64,000 nucleotides of DNA, taken from contig JADLCY010000001.1 of assembly GCA_020846935.1 (NCBI GenBank), forward strand, positions 124,001 through 188,000, given 5' to 3'. Source of the DNA: Gemmatimonadaceae bacterium (GTDB lineage Bacteria > Gemmatimonadota > Gemmatimonadetes > Gemmatimonadales > Gemmatimonadaceae). Both the position numbers and the translations under genes were made by a program. This document shows, piece by piece, positions 53,375-61,800 of the stretch; position 1 is the first letter of the stretch; the number at the start of each line of letters is the position of its first letter. Below the pieces are notes generated by a model. It worked only from the letters and a program-made list of their open reading frames with translations. It was not told the origin of the DNA and searched no databases.

Positions 53375-54826
53375 ATGACACCGCTCGAACGGGAGCTTGG
53401 CGACATCGTCGGATCGCGATACGTGCTCGCCGGACGCGGCGAGTTGCTCGCCTATGCGTCGGACGGCCTTCCCGGCTACCATCGATTCCCTGCGCTGGCC
53501 GTCATGCCGGGATCGCGCGACGAACTCGTCGCAGTCGTTCGACTGCTGGCGCGCTACCGGGTGCCGTACGTCGCGCGCGGTGCGGGGACGGGACTCTCGG
53601 GCGGCGCTCTGGCGGACGGTGCGGTACTCCTCGCGCTGCACCGAATGCGCCGCGTGCTGTCGATCGACCCGGTGAACCGTGTGGCTCGCGTGGAACCGGG
53701 AGTGGTGAACATGCACCTCACCCGCGCGGCATCGGCGCATGGACTGCACTACGCGCCGGACCCGTCCAGCCAGGCCGCGTGCACGATCGGTGGGAACGTC
53801 GCGGAAAACGCCGGGGGCCCTCACTGCCTCAAGTACGGCGTGACGCTGAACCACGTCGTGGCGCTCACGGTGATTCTTCCGAACGGAGAGCTGGTCTCCC
53901 TGGGATCGGACGCGGGTGAAGTCGAAGGCTACGACCTGCTCGGGGCATTCGTCGGCAGCGAGGGATGCTTTGGTGTGGTGGTCGAGGCCACGGTCCGCCT
54001 CACACCGGACCCTGAGGCCGTGCGCACCATGCTGGCGGACTTTCCGTCGATCGATGCGGCGGCGCGCGCAACATCGGCGATCATTGCCACGGGCATCGTT
54101 CCCGCCGCTCTCGAGATGATGGACCAGCCGACGATCCGGGCGGTCGAGGCATCGATCTATGCCGCGGGCTATCCGGTGGACGCGGCGGCGGTCCTCCTGA
54201 TCGAAATCGACGGACTCGCGGCCGGGATCGACGCGGACGCGGCACGCATCGAGCGCCTCTGTCGCGACGCGGGCGCCCGCGAGGTGCTCATCGCCGGGGA
54301 CGAGGCCCAGCGGCTCCGATTGTGGCAGGGGCGCAAGAAGGCGTTCGGGGCCATGGGCCGCATCTCATCACACCTGGTGGTCCAGGATGCGGTGGTGCCG
54401 CGAACCAGGCTCCCCGAGATTCTCGCCGAGATCGCGCGGATCGGCGACGAGGAGCGGCTGACGGTGTGCAACGTGTTCCATGCCGGTGACGGGAACCTGC
54501 ATCCCAATATCCCCTACAACGGAAATGATCCCGGAGAGAGCGCGCGGGTGCATCGCGCGATGCGGCGCATCATGCAGGCGTGCGTGGATGCGGGCGGCAG
54601 CGTGACGGGCGAGCACGGCATCGGCCTCGACAAGATGGACTACATGCCGCTCATGTTCTCCGAGGCCTCGCTGGCGGCAATGTGCCGCCTGCGCGAGGTC
54701 TTCGATCCCGAGCGCCGTTCGAATCCGGGCAAGGTGGTCCCGGTGCGCTCGTGCCGGGAATGGGCGATGGCGCCCGCAGCAAGAGAACTCGGCGGGAAAT
54801 CGATCCAGGCGGAGACACACGGGTGA
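53375..54826 (+). CDS. glcD: Glycolate oxidase FAD subunit GlcD
   Basis: 483 residues from ATG 53375. FAD-binding PCMH domain: VPYVARGAGTGLSGGALADGAVLL, DPSSQAACTIGGNVAENAGGPHC, KYGVT and FVGSEGCFGVV. The C-terminal FAD-linked oxidase domain has VCNVFHAGDGNLHPNI and GGSVTGEHGIGLDKMDYM, with the catalytic-region histidines. GlcD oxidises glycolate to glyoxylate together with GlcE and GlcF, feeding electrons to the membrane. D-lactate dehydrogenase is a possible alternative substrate class. Coupled to glcE by GTGA. Confidence 0.92.
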   Translation: MTPLERELGDIVGSRYVLAGRGELLAYASDGLPGYHRFPALAVMPGSRDELVAVVRLLARYRVPYVARGAGTGLSGGALADGAVLLALHRMRRVLSIDPVNRVARVEPGVVNMHLTRAASAHGLHYAPDPSSQAACTIGGNVAENAGGPHCLKYGVTLNHVVALTVILPNGELVSLGSDAGEVEGYDLLGAFVGSEGCFGVVVEATVRLTPDPEAVRTMLADFPSIDAAARATSAIIATGIVPAALEMMDQPTIRAVEASIYAAGYPVDAAAVLLIEIDGLAAGIDADAARIERLCRDAGAREVLIAGDEAQRLRLWQGRKKAFGAMGRISSHLVVQDAVVPRTRLPEILAEIARIGDEERLTVCNVFHAGDGNLHPNIPYNGNDPGESARVHRAMRRIMQACVDAGGSVTGEHGIGLDKMDYMPLMFSEASLAAMCRLREVFDPERRSNPGKVVPVRSCREWAMAPAARELGGKSIQAETHG

Positions 54827-56034
54827 CACACGCGGGCGAAGATCAGGCGAATGTGTTGTCGGGGGGGCCCCCCGCGCCCGCCACCAGCGCGGCTCCTCGG
54901 TCGACCGCCCTGCGCCCTCGAGACGCCGAGGACCTCGCGCAGATCGTCGCCGATACGGCCGCAAGCGGGCAGGTGCTGCGGATCGTTGGCGGCGGCACCT
55001 GGCTCGACGCCGGTCGGCCCGTCGACCCACGCGCCATCCCCCTCGACTGCAGCGGTCTGACCGGCATCACCGAATACGTTCCCGGTGACCTCACCCTCAC
55101 GGCCAGGGCCGCCACCTCGCTGGCCGACATCGCCGTCGCGACGGCGGAGCACCGGCAATGGCTCGCCCTCGACCCCCATGGCAGCCCCGTCGGGACGCTG
55201 GGCGCGACGCTCGCTACCGCGTCACGCGGTCCCCTCGGCGGCAGCATCGGGCTCCCACGCGACGTGGCGCTTGGCCTCGAGTTCGTCGCGGGAAATGGCG
55301 ATCGCGTGCGGGGCGGCGGTCGTGTCGTGAAAAACGTCGCCGGTTTCGACCTCGTGCGCCTCCAGGTCGGCGCGTGGGGCACCCTCGGCGTCATCACCGA
55401 GGCCACCGTGCGCCTGCGCGGACGTCCCGAAGTGGACCGGACGCTCGCCATTTCGCTGCCAGGACAGCCAGGCGCCGTTGGTGCGGCCGTCAGCCGCATC
55501 GGCCAGCTGGGCCAGGCACCCGTCGCCGCAGAACTGATCGACGCGACGATGGCTCGGTCGATGGGGCGCGATGCCACGCCGACGCTGCTCGTCAGGTTCA
55601 TGGGCAACGAGGCCAGCGTCGACGCGCAGGTCGGTCGACTGGAGGGGCTGGGCGACGTGACGATCGCCGATGGCGTCTGGGAGGCGCTCGCGCGTCATGA
55701 GGCCGCCGAGGCCATGGTGGTGAGGTTCCCCGGCGCGCCGGCCAACTTCGAGCGCACCTGGACCCGCGCCTGCCTCTGCGCGCCCGATGGCGCAGCCACG
55801 CTCCATGGCACGTTCGGGAGCGGGAGCGTGCGGCTGGTGGTGACCGCGACACGCGATCGCCGCGCCGCGGTGCTCACGGCCGCGCTGGCGGGCGGGCCCT
55901 GCCTCGTCGAGCGCGCCGCACCACGGGACTGGCTCCAGGTGCCGCCGGCCGCAACGGATCGCTTGTCCGCAGGGGTTCGGCGTGCCTTCGATCCCCGCGG
56001 CGTGTTCAATCCCGGTATCCTGGGCACGACATGA
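54823..56034 (+). CDS. glcE: Glycolate oxidase FAD-binding subunit GlcE
   Basis: 403 residues from GTG 54823. A shorter relative of GlcD: LRIVGGGTWLDAG, GTLGATLATASRGPLGGSIGLPRDVALGLE and GGRVVKNVAGFDLVRLQVGAWGTLGVITEAT are the PCMH strands. The C-terminal catalytic domain is reduced, as in all GlcE. The end DPRGVFNPGIL matches the GlcD/GlcE family terminus. A G7C6 run at 54862-54874 is in frame. Overlaps glcD and glcF by 4 bp each. Confidence 0.9.
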   Translation: MTHAGEDQANVLSGGPPAPATSAAPRSTALRPRDAEDLAQIVADTAASGQVLRIVGGGTWLDAGRPVDPRAIPLDCSGLTGITEYVPGDLTLTARAATSLADIAVATAEHRQWLALDPHGSPVGTLGATLATASRGPLGGSIGLPRDVALGLEFVAGNGDRVRGGGRVVKNVAGFDLVRLQVGAWGTLGVITEATVRLRGRPEVDRTLAISLPGQPGAVGAAVSRIGQLGQAPVAAELIDATMARSMGRDATPTLLVRFMGNEASVDAQVGRLEGLGDVTIADGVWEALARHEAAEAMVVRFPGAPANFERTWTRACLCAPDGAATLHGTFGSGSVRLVVTATRDRRAAVLTAALAGGPCLVERAAPRDWLQVPPAATDRLSAGVRRAFDPRGVFNPGILGTT

Positions 56035-57347
56035 CACACCTGGGTTCACCTCGGCGCGGGTGCGCCCTGCCCGATTCACCGCTCGCCCGGGAGGCCGCTG
56101 GACTCGATGCCTGTGTCCACTGCGGCTTCTGCCTGCCGTCGTGTCCGACCTACCTCGCGCTCGAGGACGAAAACGACTCTCCGCGCGGTCGCATCGTGCT
56201 CATGCGGGCGTTGCTCGAAGGCGAACTCGCGCCGAGTGACGACGCGGTCACCCGGCACCTCGATCGATGCCTCGGGTGCCGGGGGTGCGAGAGCGCTTGC
56301 CCCAGCGGCGTGCCCTACGGCGCGCTGCTCGAAGCGACGCGCGCGACCATCGCGCGCCATCGGCCGATTCCCGCCGTGGCCCGCGTCATTCTCGCCACCT
56401 TCCGGCACCCGTGGCTGCTGCGGATCGCGCTCGCGTTCTCGCGCCTCGTGCGCTGGACACGGCTTCCGCGCCTGCTGTCGGCGCTCCCGCCGCGGGAGGC
56501 GTTCCCGTGGGCCATGCTCGCGGCCACGGAGTCCGCGTTGCCCGTCAGCGACTACACACCGCCTGCGCCCGCAGCCGACACGCTCCCCGTCGCCGTGCTG
56601 CAGGGGTGCGTCATGCAGGGCCTCTTCGCCGACACGAATCGCGCGACCGAGCGCGTGCTGCGCATGAATGGCTACGGCATGGCGCCGGCGCCCGGACAAG
56701 GATGTTGTGGCGCCCTCCACGCCCACGCCGGCGATGACGAAACCGCGCGCGCGCTCGCCCGGCGCAACGTCGCCGCGTTCGAAGCATCCGGAGCCGCGTG
56801 GATCGCCGTGAACGCCGCGGGCTGCGGCGCCATGATGAAGGAATACGGCCACCTCCTCGCTCACGATCCGGCATGGGCAGCACGAGCCGTCGCCGTATCC
56901 GAGCGTGTTCGAGACGTCACGGAACTGCTCGCCCTCCGCGGCCCGGTCCCGGGGGCGCCGCTGCCCGAACTTCCCACGATCACGTACGACGCCCCCTGCC
57001 ACCTGCAGCACGCACAGCGCGTCGTGCGACCACCACTCGCGGTCCTCGGCGCGATCCCGGGCCTTCGCCTCGTGCCGCTCCCCGAGAGTGACCAGTGCTG
57101 CGGCAGCGCAGGCATCTACAACCTCGTTGAGCCCGAGACGTCCGAACGCGTGCTCGCCACGAAACTCGATCGCATCGCCGAGACCGGCGCCGGACTCGTG
57201 GCCACTGGCAATCCCGGGTGCCTGATGCAGATCGGCGCCGGACTGCGGCTGCGCGGCGCCGCTCCACGCACCGTGCATCCCGTGGACCTGCTCGATCGAT
57301 CGTATGCGCGACTGGCCACTCATGCGTCGTCGCCCGATGCGGATTGA
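56031..57347 (+). CDS. glcF: Glycolate oxidase iron-sulfur subunit GlcF
   Basis: 438 residues. Two 4Fe-4S motifs, CVHCGFCLPSCP and CLGCRGCESACP, lie in the first 95 residues, followed by two CCG (heterodisulfide-reductase-type) domains: QGCCGALHAHAG with NAAGCGAMM, and DAPCHLQHAQ with DQCCGSAGIYN plus TGNPGCLMQI. GlcF passes electrons from the GlcDE flavins to the quinone pool. It completes a standard glcDEF operon; the next gene starts 11 bp before its stop. Confidence 0.93.
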   Translation: MTHLGSPRRGCALPDSPLAREAAGLDACVHCGFCLPSCPTYLALEDENDSPRGRIVLMRALLEGELAPSDDAVTRHLDRCLGCRGCESACPSGVPYGALLEATRATIARHRPIPAVARVILATFRHPWLLRIALAFSRLVRWTRLPRLLSALPPREAFPWAMLAATESALPVSDYTPPAPAADTLPVAVLQGCVMQGLFADTNRATERVLRMNGYGMAPAPGQGCCGALHAHAGDDETARALARRNVAAFEASGAAWIAVNAAGCGAMMKEYGHLLAHDPAWAARAVAVSERVRDVTELLALRGPVPGAPLPELPTITYDAPCHLQHAQRVVRPPLAVLGAIPGLRLVPLPESDQCCGSAGIYNLVEPETSERVLATKLDRIAETGAGLVATGNPGCLMQIGAGLRLRGAAPRTVHPVDLLDRSYARLATHASSPDAD

Positions 57348-58026
57348 CGCCGTCCTCGTGGAGTTCGACGGCGTCGTCGCCGATACCTTCGGCGCGCGGC
57401 GGATCGCCGTCGACCGCGCCCTTGCCGAGCACGGGCTCACGCTCTCGGATGACGAGTACTGGGAACTCTGCGCGGGGTGGCCGACTTCCGAAGCCGTGCG
57501 CTCCATCAATCGCAAGCGTCGCCTCGATCTGGATGAGACTGCCATCGATCTCCTCGCCCTACACGTGGATCGCGCCTACTCGGCGCATATCGGGAAGGGC
57601 GTCGTCCTGGTAGACGGAGCACGGTCGTCCCTGGAGCGGTTTGCGGGACGCGCGAGGGTGGCCGCGGTGAGCCGGCTGAGGCGATCCGATGTCCAGGACC
57701 TCATCTCACTGGCGCGACTGGACCACGTCTTCTCGTTCGTGGTGGGCGAGGAAGATGCGTACCCTCCCAAGCCCGACCCCGCACCATACCGCGCCGCCTT
57801 GCGCCGGCTCGCGCGATTCCGCGGCGAGCAGCACGGCACCATCGTCGCGCTCGAGAACGGCGTGGCAGGGATCCGCGCGGCGCGCGCTGCCGGCCTGCCG
57901 TGCGTCGCGGTCGGCATGCAGCCAGCCCACGTGGCGCTGGAAGCCAACGCGTTCGTCTCCTCCATCACCGGGATGGACATCGCGATGATCGACGAGCTGC
58001 TCACGCCGCACGTGGACCCGCCGTGA
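57337..58026 (+). CDS. HAD-like protein with Glu in place of the nucleophilic Asp
   Basis: 229 residues from ATG 57337 (57322 is also possible). The fold is that of beta-phosphoglucomutase/phosphoglycolate phosphatase-like HADs: cap domain, motif II AVSRLRRSDV, KPDPAPY (motif III Lys) and IVALENGVAGIRAARAAGLPCVAVG (motif IV). But motif I reads LVEFDGVVADT where active enzymes have DxDG, so the nucleophile position is Glu. It may be inactive or an unusual catalyst. Its place after glcDEF would suit a phosphoglycolate phosphatase supplying glycolate. Confidence 0.8.
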   Translation: MRIDAVLVEFDGVVADTFGARRIAVDRALAEHGLTLSDDEYWELCAGWPTSEAVRSINRKRRLDLDETAIDLLALHVDRAYSAHIGKGVVLVDGARSSLERFAGRARVAAVSRLRRSDVQDLISLARLDHVFSFVVGEEDAYPPKPDPAPYRAALRRLARFRGEQHGTIVALENGVAGIRAARAAGLPCVAVGMQPAHVALEANAFVSSITGMDIAMIDELLTPHVDPP

Positions 58027-59048
58027 ACGTGCTGCCAGACGACACGCTGGCCCGCGAGTACGCGACGCTTCACGCCGGCGCGCTGCTCGTGTGGCTCCCG
58101 GAGCGATCGCTCGGCGTCTTTCGTGGAGCGAAGGCCGCCGAGGTGCTCAACGGGCTGGTCAGCAACGAAGTCGCCGCCCTGGCGCCGGGCGAGGGCAACT
58201 ACGCCGTCGCCCTGACGCCGCGCGGGAAGATCCTCGCCGACGTACGAGTGCTTCGCTTGGCCGACGCCGTGATGGTGGACGTTCCCGGGCCCGCGGCAAC
58301 CGGGTGGTGGGGGATGGTCCGGAAGTACGTCAACCCGCGGCTCGCACAATACGAGGAGCTGTCGCCGACGCTGACGGCGCTCGGCGTCTACGGCCCGTCG
58401 GCGGCGGATGCCCTTGGGCAGGCGCTCGGAGTTCAGGCCATCGGCCTCGCGCCGTATGCCCACGCGTCGGTAGCTCTCGGCGAGGCCACGGCGACCGTCG
58501 CCAGCATTCCGGACGCCGGCGTTCCGGGGTTCGTGATCTACCTGCCGAATGCAGCCAGTGCGGCGGCGCACGCGACCCTGCAGTCCGCCGGGGCGCAGCC
58601 TGGCAGTATCGCCACACTGGAGGTGGCGCGCGTGGAAGCCGGGCGACCGGCATGGGGCATCGACATGGACGACACCACGCTGACCCAGGAAGCCCGGCTG
58701 GATGATCTCGGCGCCGTGTCGTACAGCAAGGGATGCTACACGGGACAGGAGACGGTGGCCCGCCTGCACTTTCGGGGACATGTGAACCGGCTGTTGCGTG
58801 GCGTGTCGTTCGAGCGGGGCTCGGTCGCACGCGGCGCGGCGCTGGTTGGCGCGGAGGGAAACGTCGTCGGCGAGGTGCGCAGCGTCGTGCGGTCACCCCG
58901 GCTCGGAGACATCGGGCTGGCCATGGTGCGCCGGGAAGTGGAGCCCGGAACCACCGTCATGGCGCGCACCGACGCGTCGGTCGACGGGATCGCGGCTCGC
59001 GTGCTGCGCCTGCCGTTTCCGTCGAGCGCACCACCAACCGCGGGATAG
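58023..59048 (+). CDS. ygfZ: YgfZ/GcvT-like folate-binding protein
   Basis: 341 residues from GTG 58023, coupled to the HAD gene by GTGA. The hallmark KGCYTGQETVARLHFRG lies near residue 240, preceded by a GcvT-like domain (VSNEVAALAPGEGNYAVALTPRGKILAD). YgfZ (IBA57 in eukaryotes) uses a folate to help repair or assemble Fe-S clusters in certain enzymes. Being last in the glcDEF operon, it may support the Fe-S centres of GlcF. A strong hairpin follows. Confidence 0.9.
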   Translation: MNVLPDDTLAREYATLHAGALLVWLPERSLGVFRGAKAAEVLNGLVSNEVAALAPGEGNYAVALTPRGKILADVRVLRLADAVMVDVPGPAATGWWGMVRKYVNPRLAQYEELSPTLTALGVYGPSAADALGQALGVQAIGLAPYAHASVALGEATATVASIPDAGVPGFVIYLPNAASAAAHATLQSAGAQPGSIATLEVARVEAGRPAWGIDMDDTTLTQEARLDDLGAVSYSKGCYTGQETVARLHFRGHVNRLLRGVSFERGSVARGAALVGAEGNVVGEVRSVVRSPRLGDIGLAMVRREVEPGTTVMARTDASVDGIAARVLRLPFPSSAPPTAG

Positions 59049-59072
59049 CCGGCGGTACGGTGAAAACACGAC

Positions 59073-59099
59073 GGGGCGCGCTCTCGACGAGCGCGCCCC
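59073..59099. terminator. Bidirectional terminator between ygfZ and the small lipoprotein
   Basis: GGGGCGCGCTC / GAGCGCGCCCC, perfect 11-bp arms with a 5-nt loop. On the minus strand it is followed by GTCGTGTTTTC, a short T-run, so it works best for the minus-strand lipoprotein gene. It also closes the glcDEF-ygfZ unit. Confidence 0.75.
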
Positions 59100-59121
59100 G
59101 CAACGTTACTGCTGCTTGCGT

Positions 59122-59310
59122 TTAGTGCTTTGTCGCCGAGTCAGCGGCCGGGGCGGCGGAATCCATCTTCATGCCGCTGTCCATCTTCATCGCGGTGTCG
59201 ACCGGAGCCGGGGCAACGGCCGGCGCAGCGGAATCAACGGCCGGCGCTTCTTCCTTCTTGGCGCAGGCGGCGAGGACGAGCATCGAGGCAGCGAAAGCGA
59301 GGCGCTTCAT
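59122..59310 (-). CDS. Very small lipoprotein with MKMDS repeats
   Basis: 62 residues. The signal MKRLAFAASMLVLAAC has a perfect lipobox (Cys16). The mature 46 residues are Ala/Pro/Asp-rich with a tandem KMDSGMKMDS and no fold that I recognise. ATG 59310 has AGGAGAAG upstream. A sigma-70-type promoter lies about 190 nt upstream and a good terminator just downstream, so it is an independent, probably well-expressed gene. Similar small lipoproteins often sit on the outer membrane; function unknown. Confidence 0.8.
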   Translation of the reverse strand: MKRLAFAASMLVLAACAKKEEAPAVDSAAPAVAPAPVDTAMKMDSGMKMDSAAPAADSATKH

Positions 59311-59681
59311 GGAACTTCTCCTGGGGGGGACGGGTGAACGTGCTGGACCACTGTGGTGCGGCACGATCATCGAGACCGTTCCGCGGGAACGCCGTGGTGC
59401 GGAGCTTCCAGGTATTTCGTGCGCACTTGGCCCGGAGTTTCCGAGCCGAACAACGCACCACCTCCAGACCCGCACGCGCGACCGGAGCGATGGGGCCGGA
59501 ATTTATGGCGACGGCTGGCGCTGTCAAGCGGCGCGCTGGCTCCGAAGTCCTTCCGTGGCAACACGTTCGCTTCGGCCCTCCGGGCGGGTCGACCGGAATC
59601 ACGCCCCACTGCCGGTCGGAGTTCTCCCAGTACTAATTCAGGACGCGGCGCGAACTCGTCTGCGCCAACACGGAGCCGCTC
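59311..59681. other. 371-bp intergenic region between divergent genes
   Basis: Holds the promoter of the small lipoprotein (59500-59527, minus) and its roughly 190-nt leader. A direct repeat GTGGTGCGG occurs twice in the first 100 bp. I see no convincing promoter for the oxidoreductase on the plus strand and no gene. Confidence 0.4.
59500..59527 (-). promoter_or_regulatory. Sigma-70-type promoter of the small lipoprotein gene
   Basis: On the minus strand TTGACA (59527-59522), a 16-bp spacer, then TAAATT (59505-59500). The -35 is a perfect consensus. The leader to ATG 59310 is about 185 nt, long enough for post-transcriptional control. Confidence 0.6.
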
Positions 59682-61790
59682 ATGGCTGTCACCGTCGATC
59701 CCCGCAGCACCCTCGATCAGGACGTCGCCACCACGGTTATTCGTGGCGCCTGCCCACACGACTGCCCGGACACGTGCGCCACGCTCGTCAGCGTGACCGA
59801 TGGCCGCGCGGTACGCATTCAGGGCGATCCCGACCACCCCGTCACCGCGGGATTCCTGTGCGCCAAGGTCAACCGATACCTCGAGCGCACGTATCACCCC
59901 GAGCGCCTGCAATACCCGATGCGGCGCGTCGGCGCCAAGGGATCCGGTCGGTTCGAACGCGTATCCTGGGACGAGGCCCTCGACGACATCGCCGCGCGGC
60001 TCGCGCGTATCGCGGCGTCTCATGGCGCCGAAGCCATCCTGCCCTACTCGTACGCAGGGACGATGGGCCTGATCCAGGGCGAGTCCGTCGACCGGCGCTT
60101 CTTTCACGCGCTGGGCGCCTCGCAGCTCCTTCGGACCATCTGTTCGACCGCGGGCGGCGAAGGCCTGGCCATGACCAACGGCTCGCGCGTGGGCGCCGAC
60201 CCGGAGGGCATCGAGCATTCGGACCTGGTGATCCTCTGGGGCACCAACACGCTCACCTCCAATCCGCACCTGTGGCCCTTTGTGCTGCGGGCGCGAGAAC
60301 ACGGGGCCCGCGTGCTGTGCATCGACCCGGTGCGCACGCGCACCGCCGAGCAGCGCGACGAGTGGCTGCCCATCCGGCCCGGGACCGACGCCGCCCTCGC
60401 CCTCGCGATCATGCACGTGCTCTTCGACGAGGGACTCGAGGACGCCAACTACCTCGCCCGCTACACCCTCGGCGCCGACGAACTGCGCGAGCGCGTGCGG
60501 GCGTGGCCACCCGAGCGTGCCGCCACGATCACCGGCCTGCCAGCCGATCGCATTCGTGCGCTGGGACGCGAATACGGTCGGTCGAAGGCGTGCTTCCTGC
60601 GCATCAACTACGGATTGCAGCGACACGCCGGCGGCGGCATGGCGGTGCGCACGATCTCCTGCCTGCCCGCGGTCACCGGCCACTGGCGCCGACCGGGCGG
60701 TGGACTGCTGCTGTCGACGAGCGGGAACTTCAGGTTCAATCGTCCGGCCCTCGCCCGACCTGACCTCGGCAAACACACGCGTTCGATCAACATGATCCGG
60801 CTCGGCGAGGCGCTCCTCTCCCCTGACGCCGGGGTCGGCGGTCCGCCGGTGCAGGCACTGATCGTGTACAACTCGAACCCGGTGGACGTCGCTCCCGACC
60901 GCAACGCCGTCCTCAAAGGCATGGCGCGCGAAGATCTTCTGACCGTGGTGTTGGAGCATTTCCAGACGAACACGGCCGACTGGGCCGACTACGTGCTTCC
61001 CGCGACCACCCAGCTCGAACACTGGGACATCCACTTCGCGTACGGCCACAACTACATCACGCTCAATCGTCCCGCGATCGCACCGCTCGGCGAAGCCAGA
61101 CCAAACTCGGAAGTGTTCCGCGAACTCGGACGACGCATGGGACTCCCGGCGGATCTGTTCGCCGACGACGACGTCGCCCTGATCAGGGTCGCGCTCGACT
61201 CGCCGCACGAGCCGCTCCGCGGCGTGAGCTTCGAGGCGCTCATGGAGCACGGGTGGGTGCGGCTCAACATCCCGAGGCCGTACCTGCCCTTTGCCGACGG
61301 CGGGTTCGGCACACCGAGCGGGAAGGTGGAGTTTCACTCGGAGCGCATGGCGTCGCTCGGGTTCGACGCCCTGCCGGACTACATCCCGCCGCGCGAGCTG
61401 CCGGAGACGGCGCCGGAACTCGCGACACGCTACCCGCTCTCGCTCATCTCTTCGCCCAGGCACTACTTCCTCAACTCGACGTTTGTCAACGTCGCCTCGC
61501 TGCGGAAGAGCGGAGAGCCGGAATGCGTCGTGCACCCTAACGACGCCGCGCGACGCAACCTCAGCAGTGGCGCACGCGTGGTCATTCACAACGACCGCGG
61601 CCATTTCACCGCCGTGGCACGCATCGAGGACAGTGTGCGCGAGGGCGTCGTGTGGGCGCCATCGATCTGGTGGGGCAAGCTCTCACCCGATGGCCAGAAC
61701 GCCAACGCGGTCACCTCGCAGGGAGAGACGGACCTGGGCCGCGGACCCGTGTTCTACGACACGCTCGTGGAAGTCAGCATCGCCGACTGA
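59682..61790 (+). CDS. Molybdopterin-dependent oxidoreductase (DMSO reductase family)
   Basis: 702 residues, no signal peptide, so cytoplasmic. A 4Fe-4S site at C24, C28, C32 and C60 (ACPHDCPDTCATL, GFLCAK) starts the protein. Then come family segments: RVSWDEALDDIAARLA, ILWGTNTLTSNPHLW, NSNPVDVAPD, DYVLPATTQLEHWD and the C-terminal dinucleotide-binding domain (VVHPNDAARRNLSSGARV, WAPSIWWGKL). The group includes formate dehydrogenase-, nitrate reductase- and thiosulfate reductase-like proteins; the substrate cannot be assigned. No electron-transfer subunit is adjacent. Confidence 0.88.
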   Translation: MAVTVDPRSTLDQDVATTVIRGACPHDCPDTCATLVSVTDGRAVRIQGDPDHPVTAGFLCAKVNRYLERTYHPERLQYPMRRVGAKGSGRFERVSWDEALDDIAARLARIAASHGAEAILPYSYAGTMGLIQGESVDRRFFHALGASQLLRTICSTAGGEGLAMTNGSRVGADPEGIEHSDLVILWGTNTLTSNPHLWPFVLRAREHGARVLCIDPVRTRTAEQRDEWLPIRPGTDAALALAIMHVLFDEGLEDANYLARYTLGADELRERVRAWPPERAATITGLPADRIRALGREYGRSKACFLRINYGLQRHAGGGMAVRTISCLPAVTGHWRRPGGGLLLSTSGNFRFNRPALARPDLGKHTRSINMIRLGEALLSPDAGVGGPPVQALIVYNSNPVDVAPDRNAVLKGMAREDLLTVVLEHFQTNTADWADYVLPATTQLEHWDIHFAYGHNYITLNRPAIAPLGEARPNSEVFRELGRRMGLPADLFADDDVALIRVALDSPHEPLRGVSFEALMEHGWVRLNIPRPYLPFADGGFGTPSGKVEFHSERMASLGFDALPDYIPPRELPETAPELATRYPLSLISSPRHYFLNSTFVNVASLRKSGEPECVVHPNDAARRNLSSGARVVIHNDRGHFTAVARIEDSVREGVVWAPSIWWGKLSPDGQNANAVTSQGETDLGRGPVFYDTLVEVSIAD

Positions 61791-61800
61791 GGCCGACCAG

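Noticed and set aside
54862-54874. G7C6 run in glcE as another phase-variable tract
   Set aside because: The glcE frame is intact across it, the runs are short, and the gene is cytoplasmic housekeeping.
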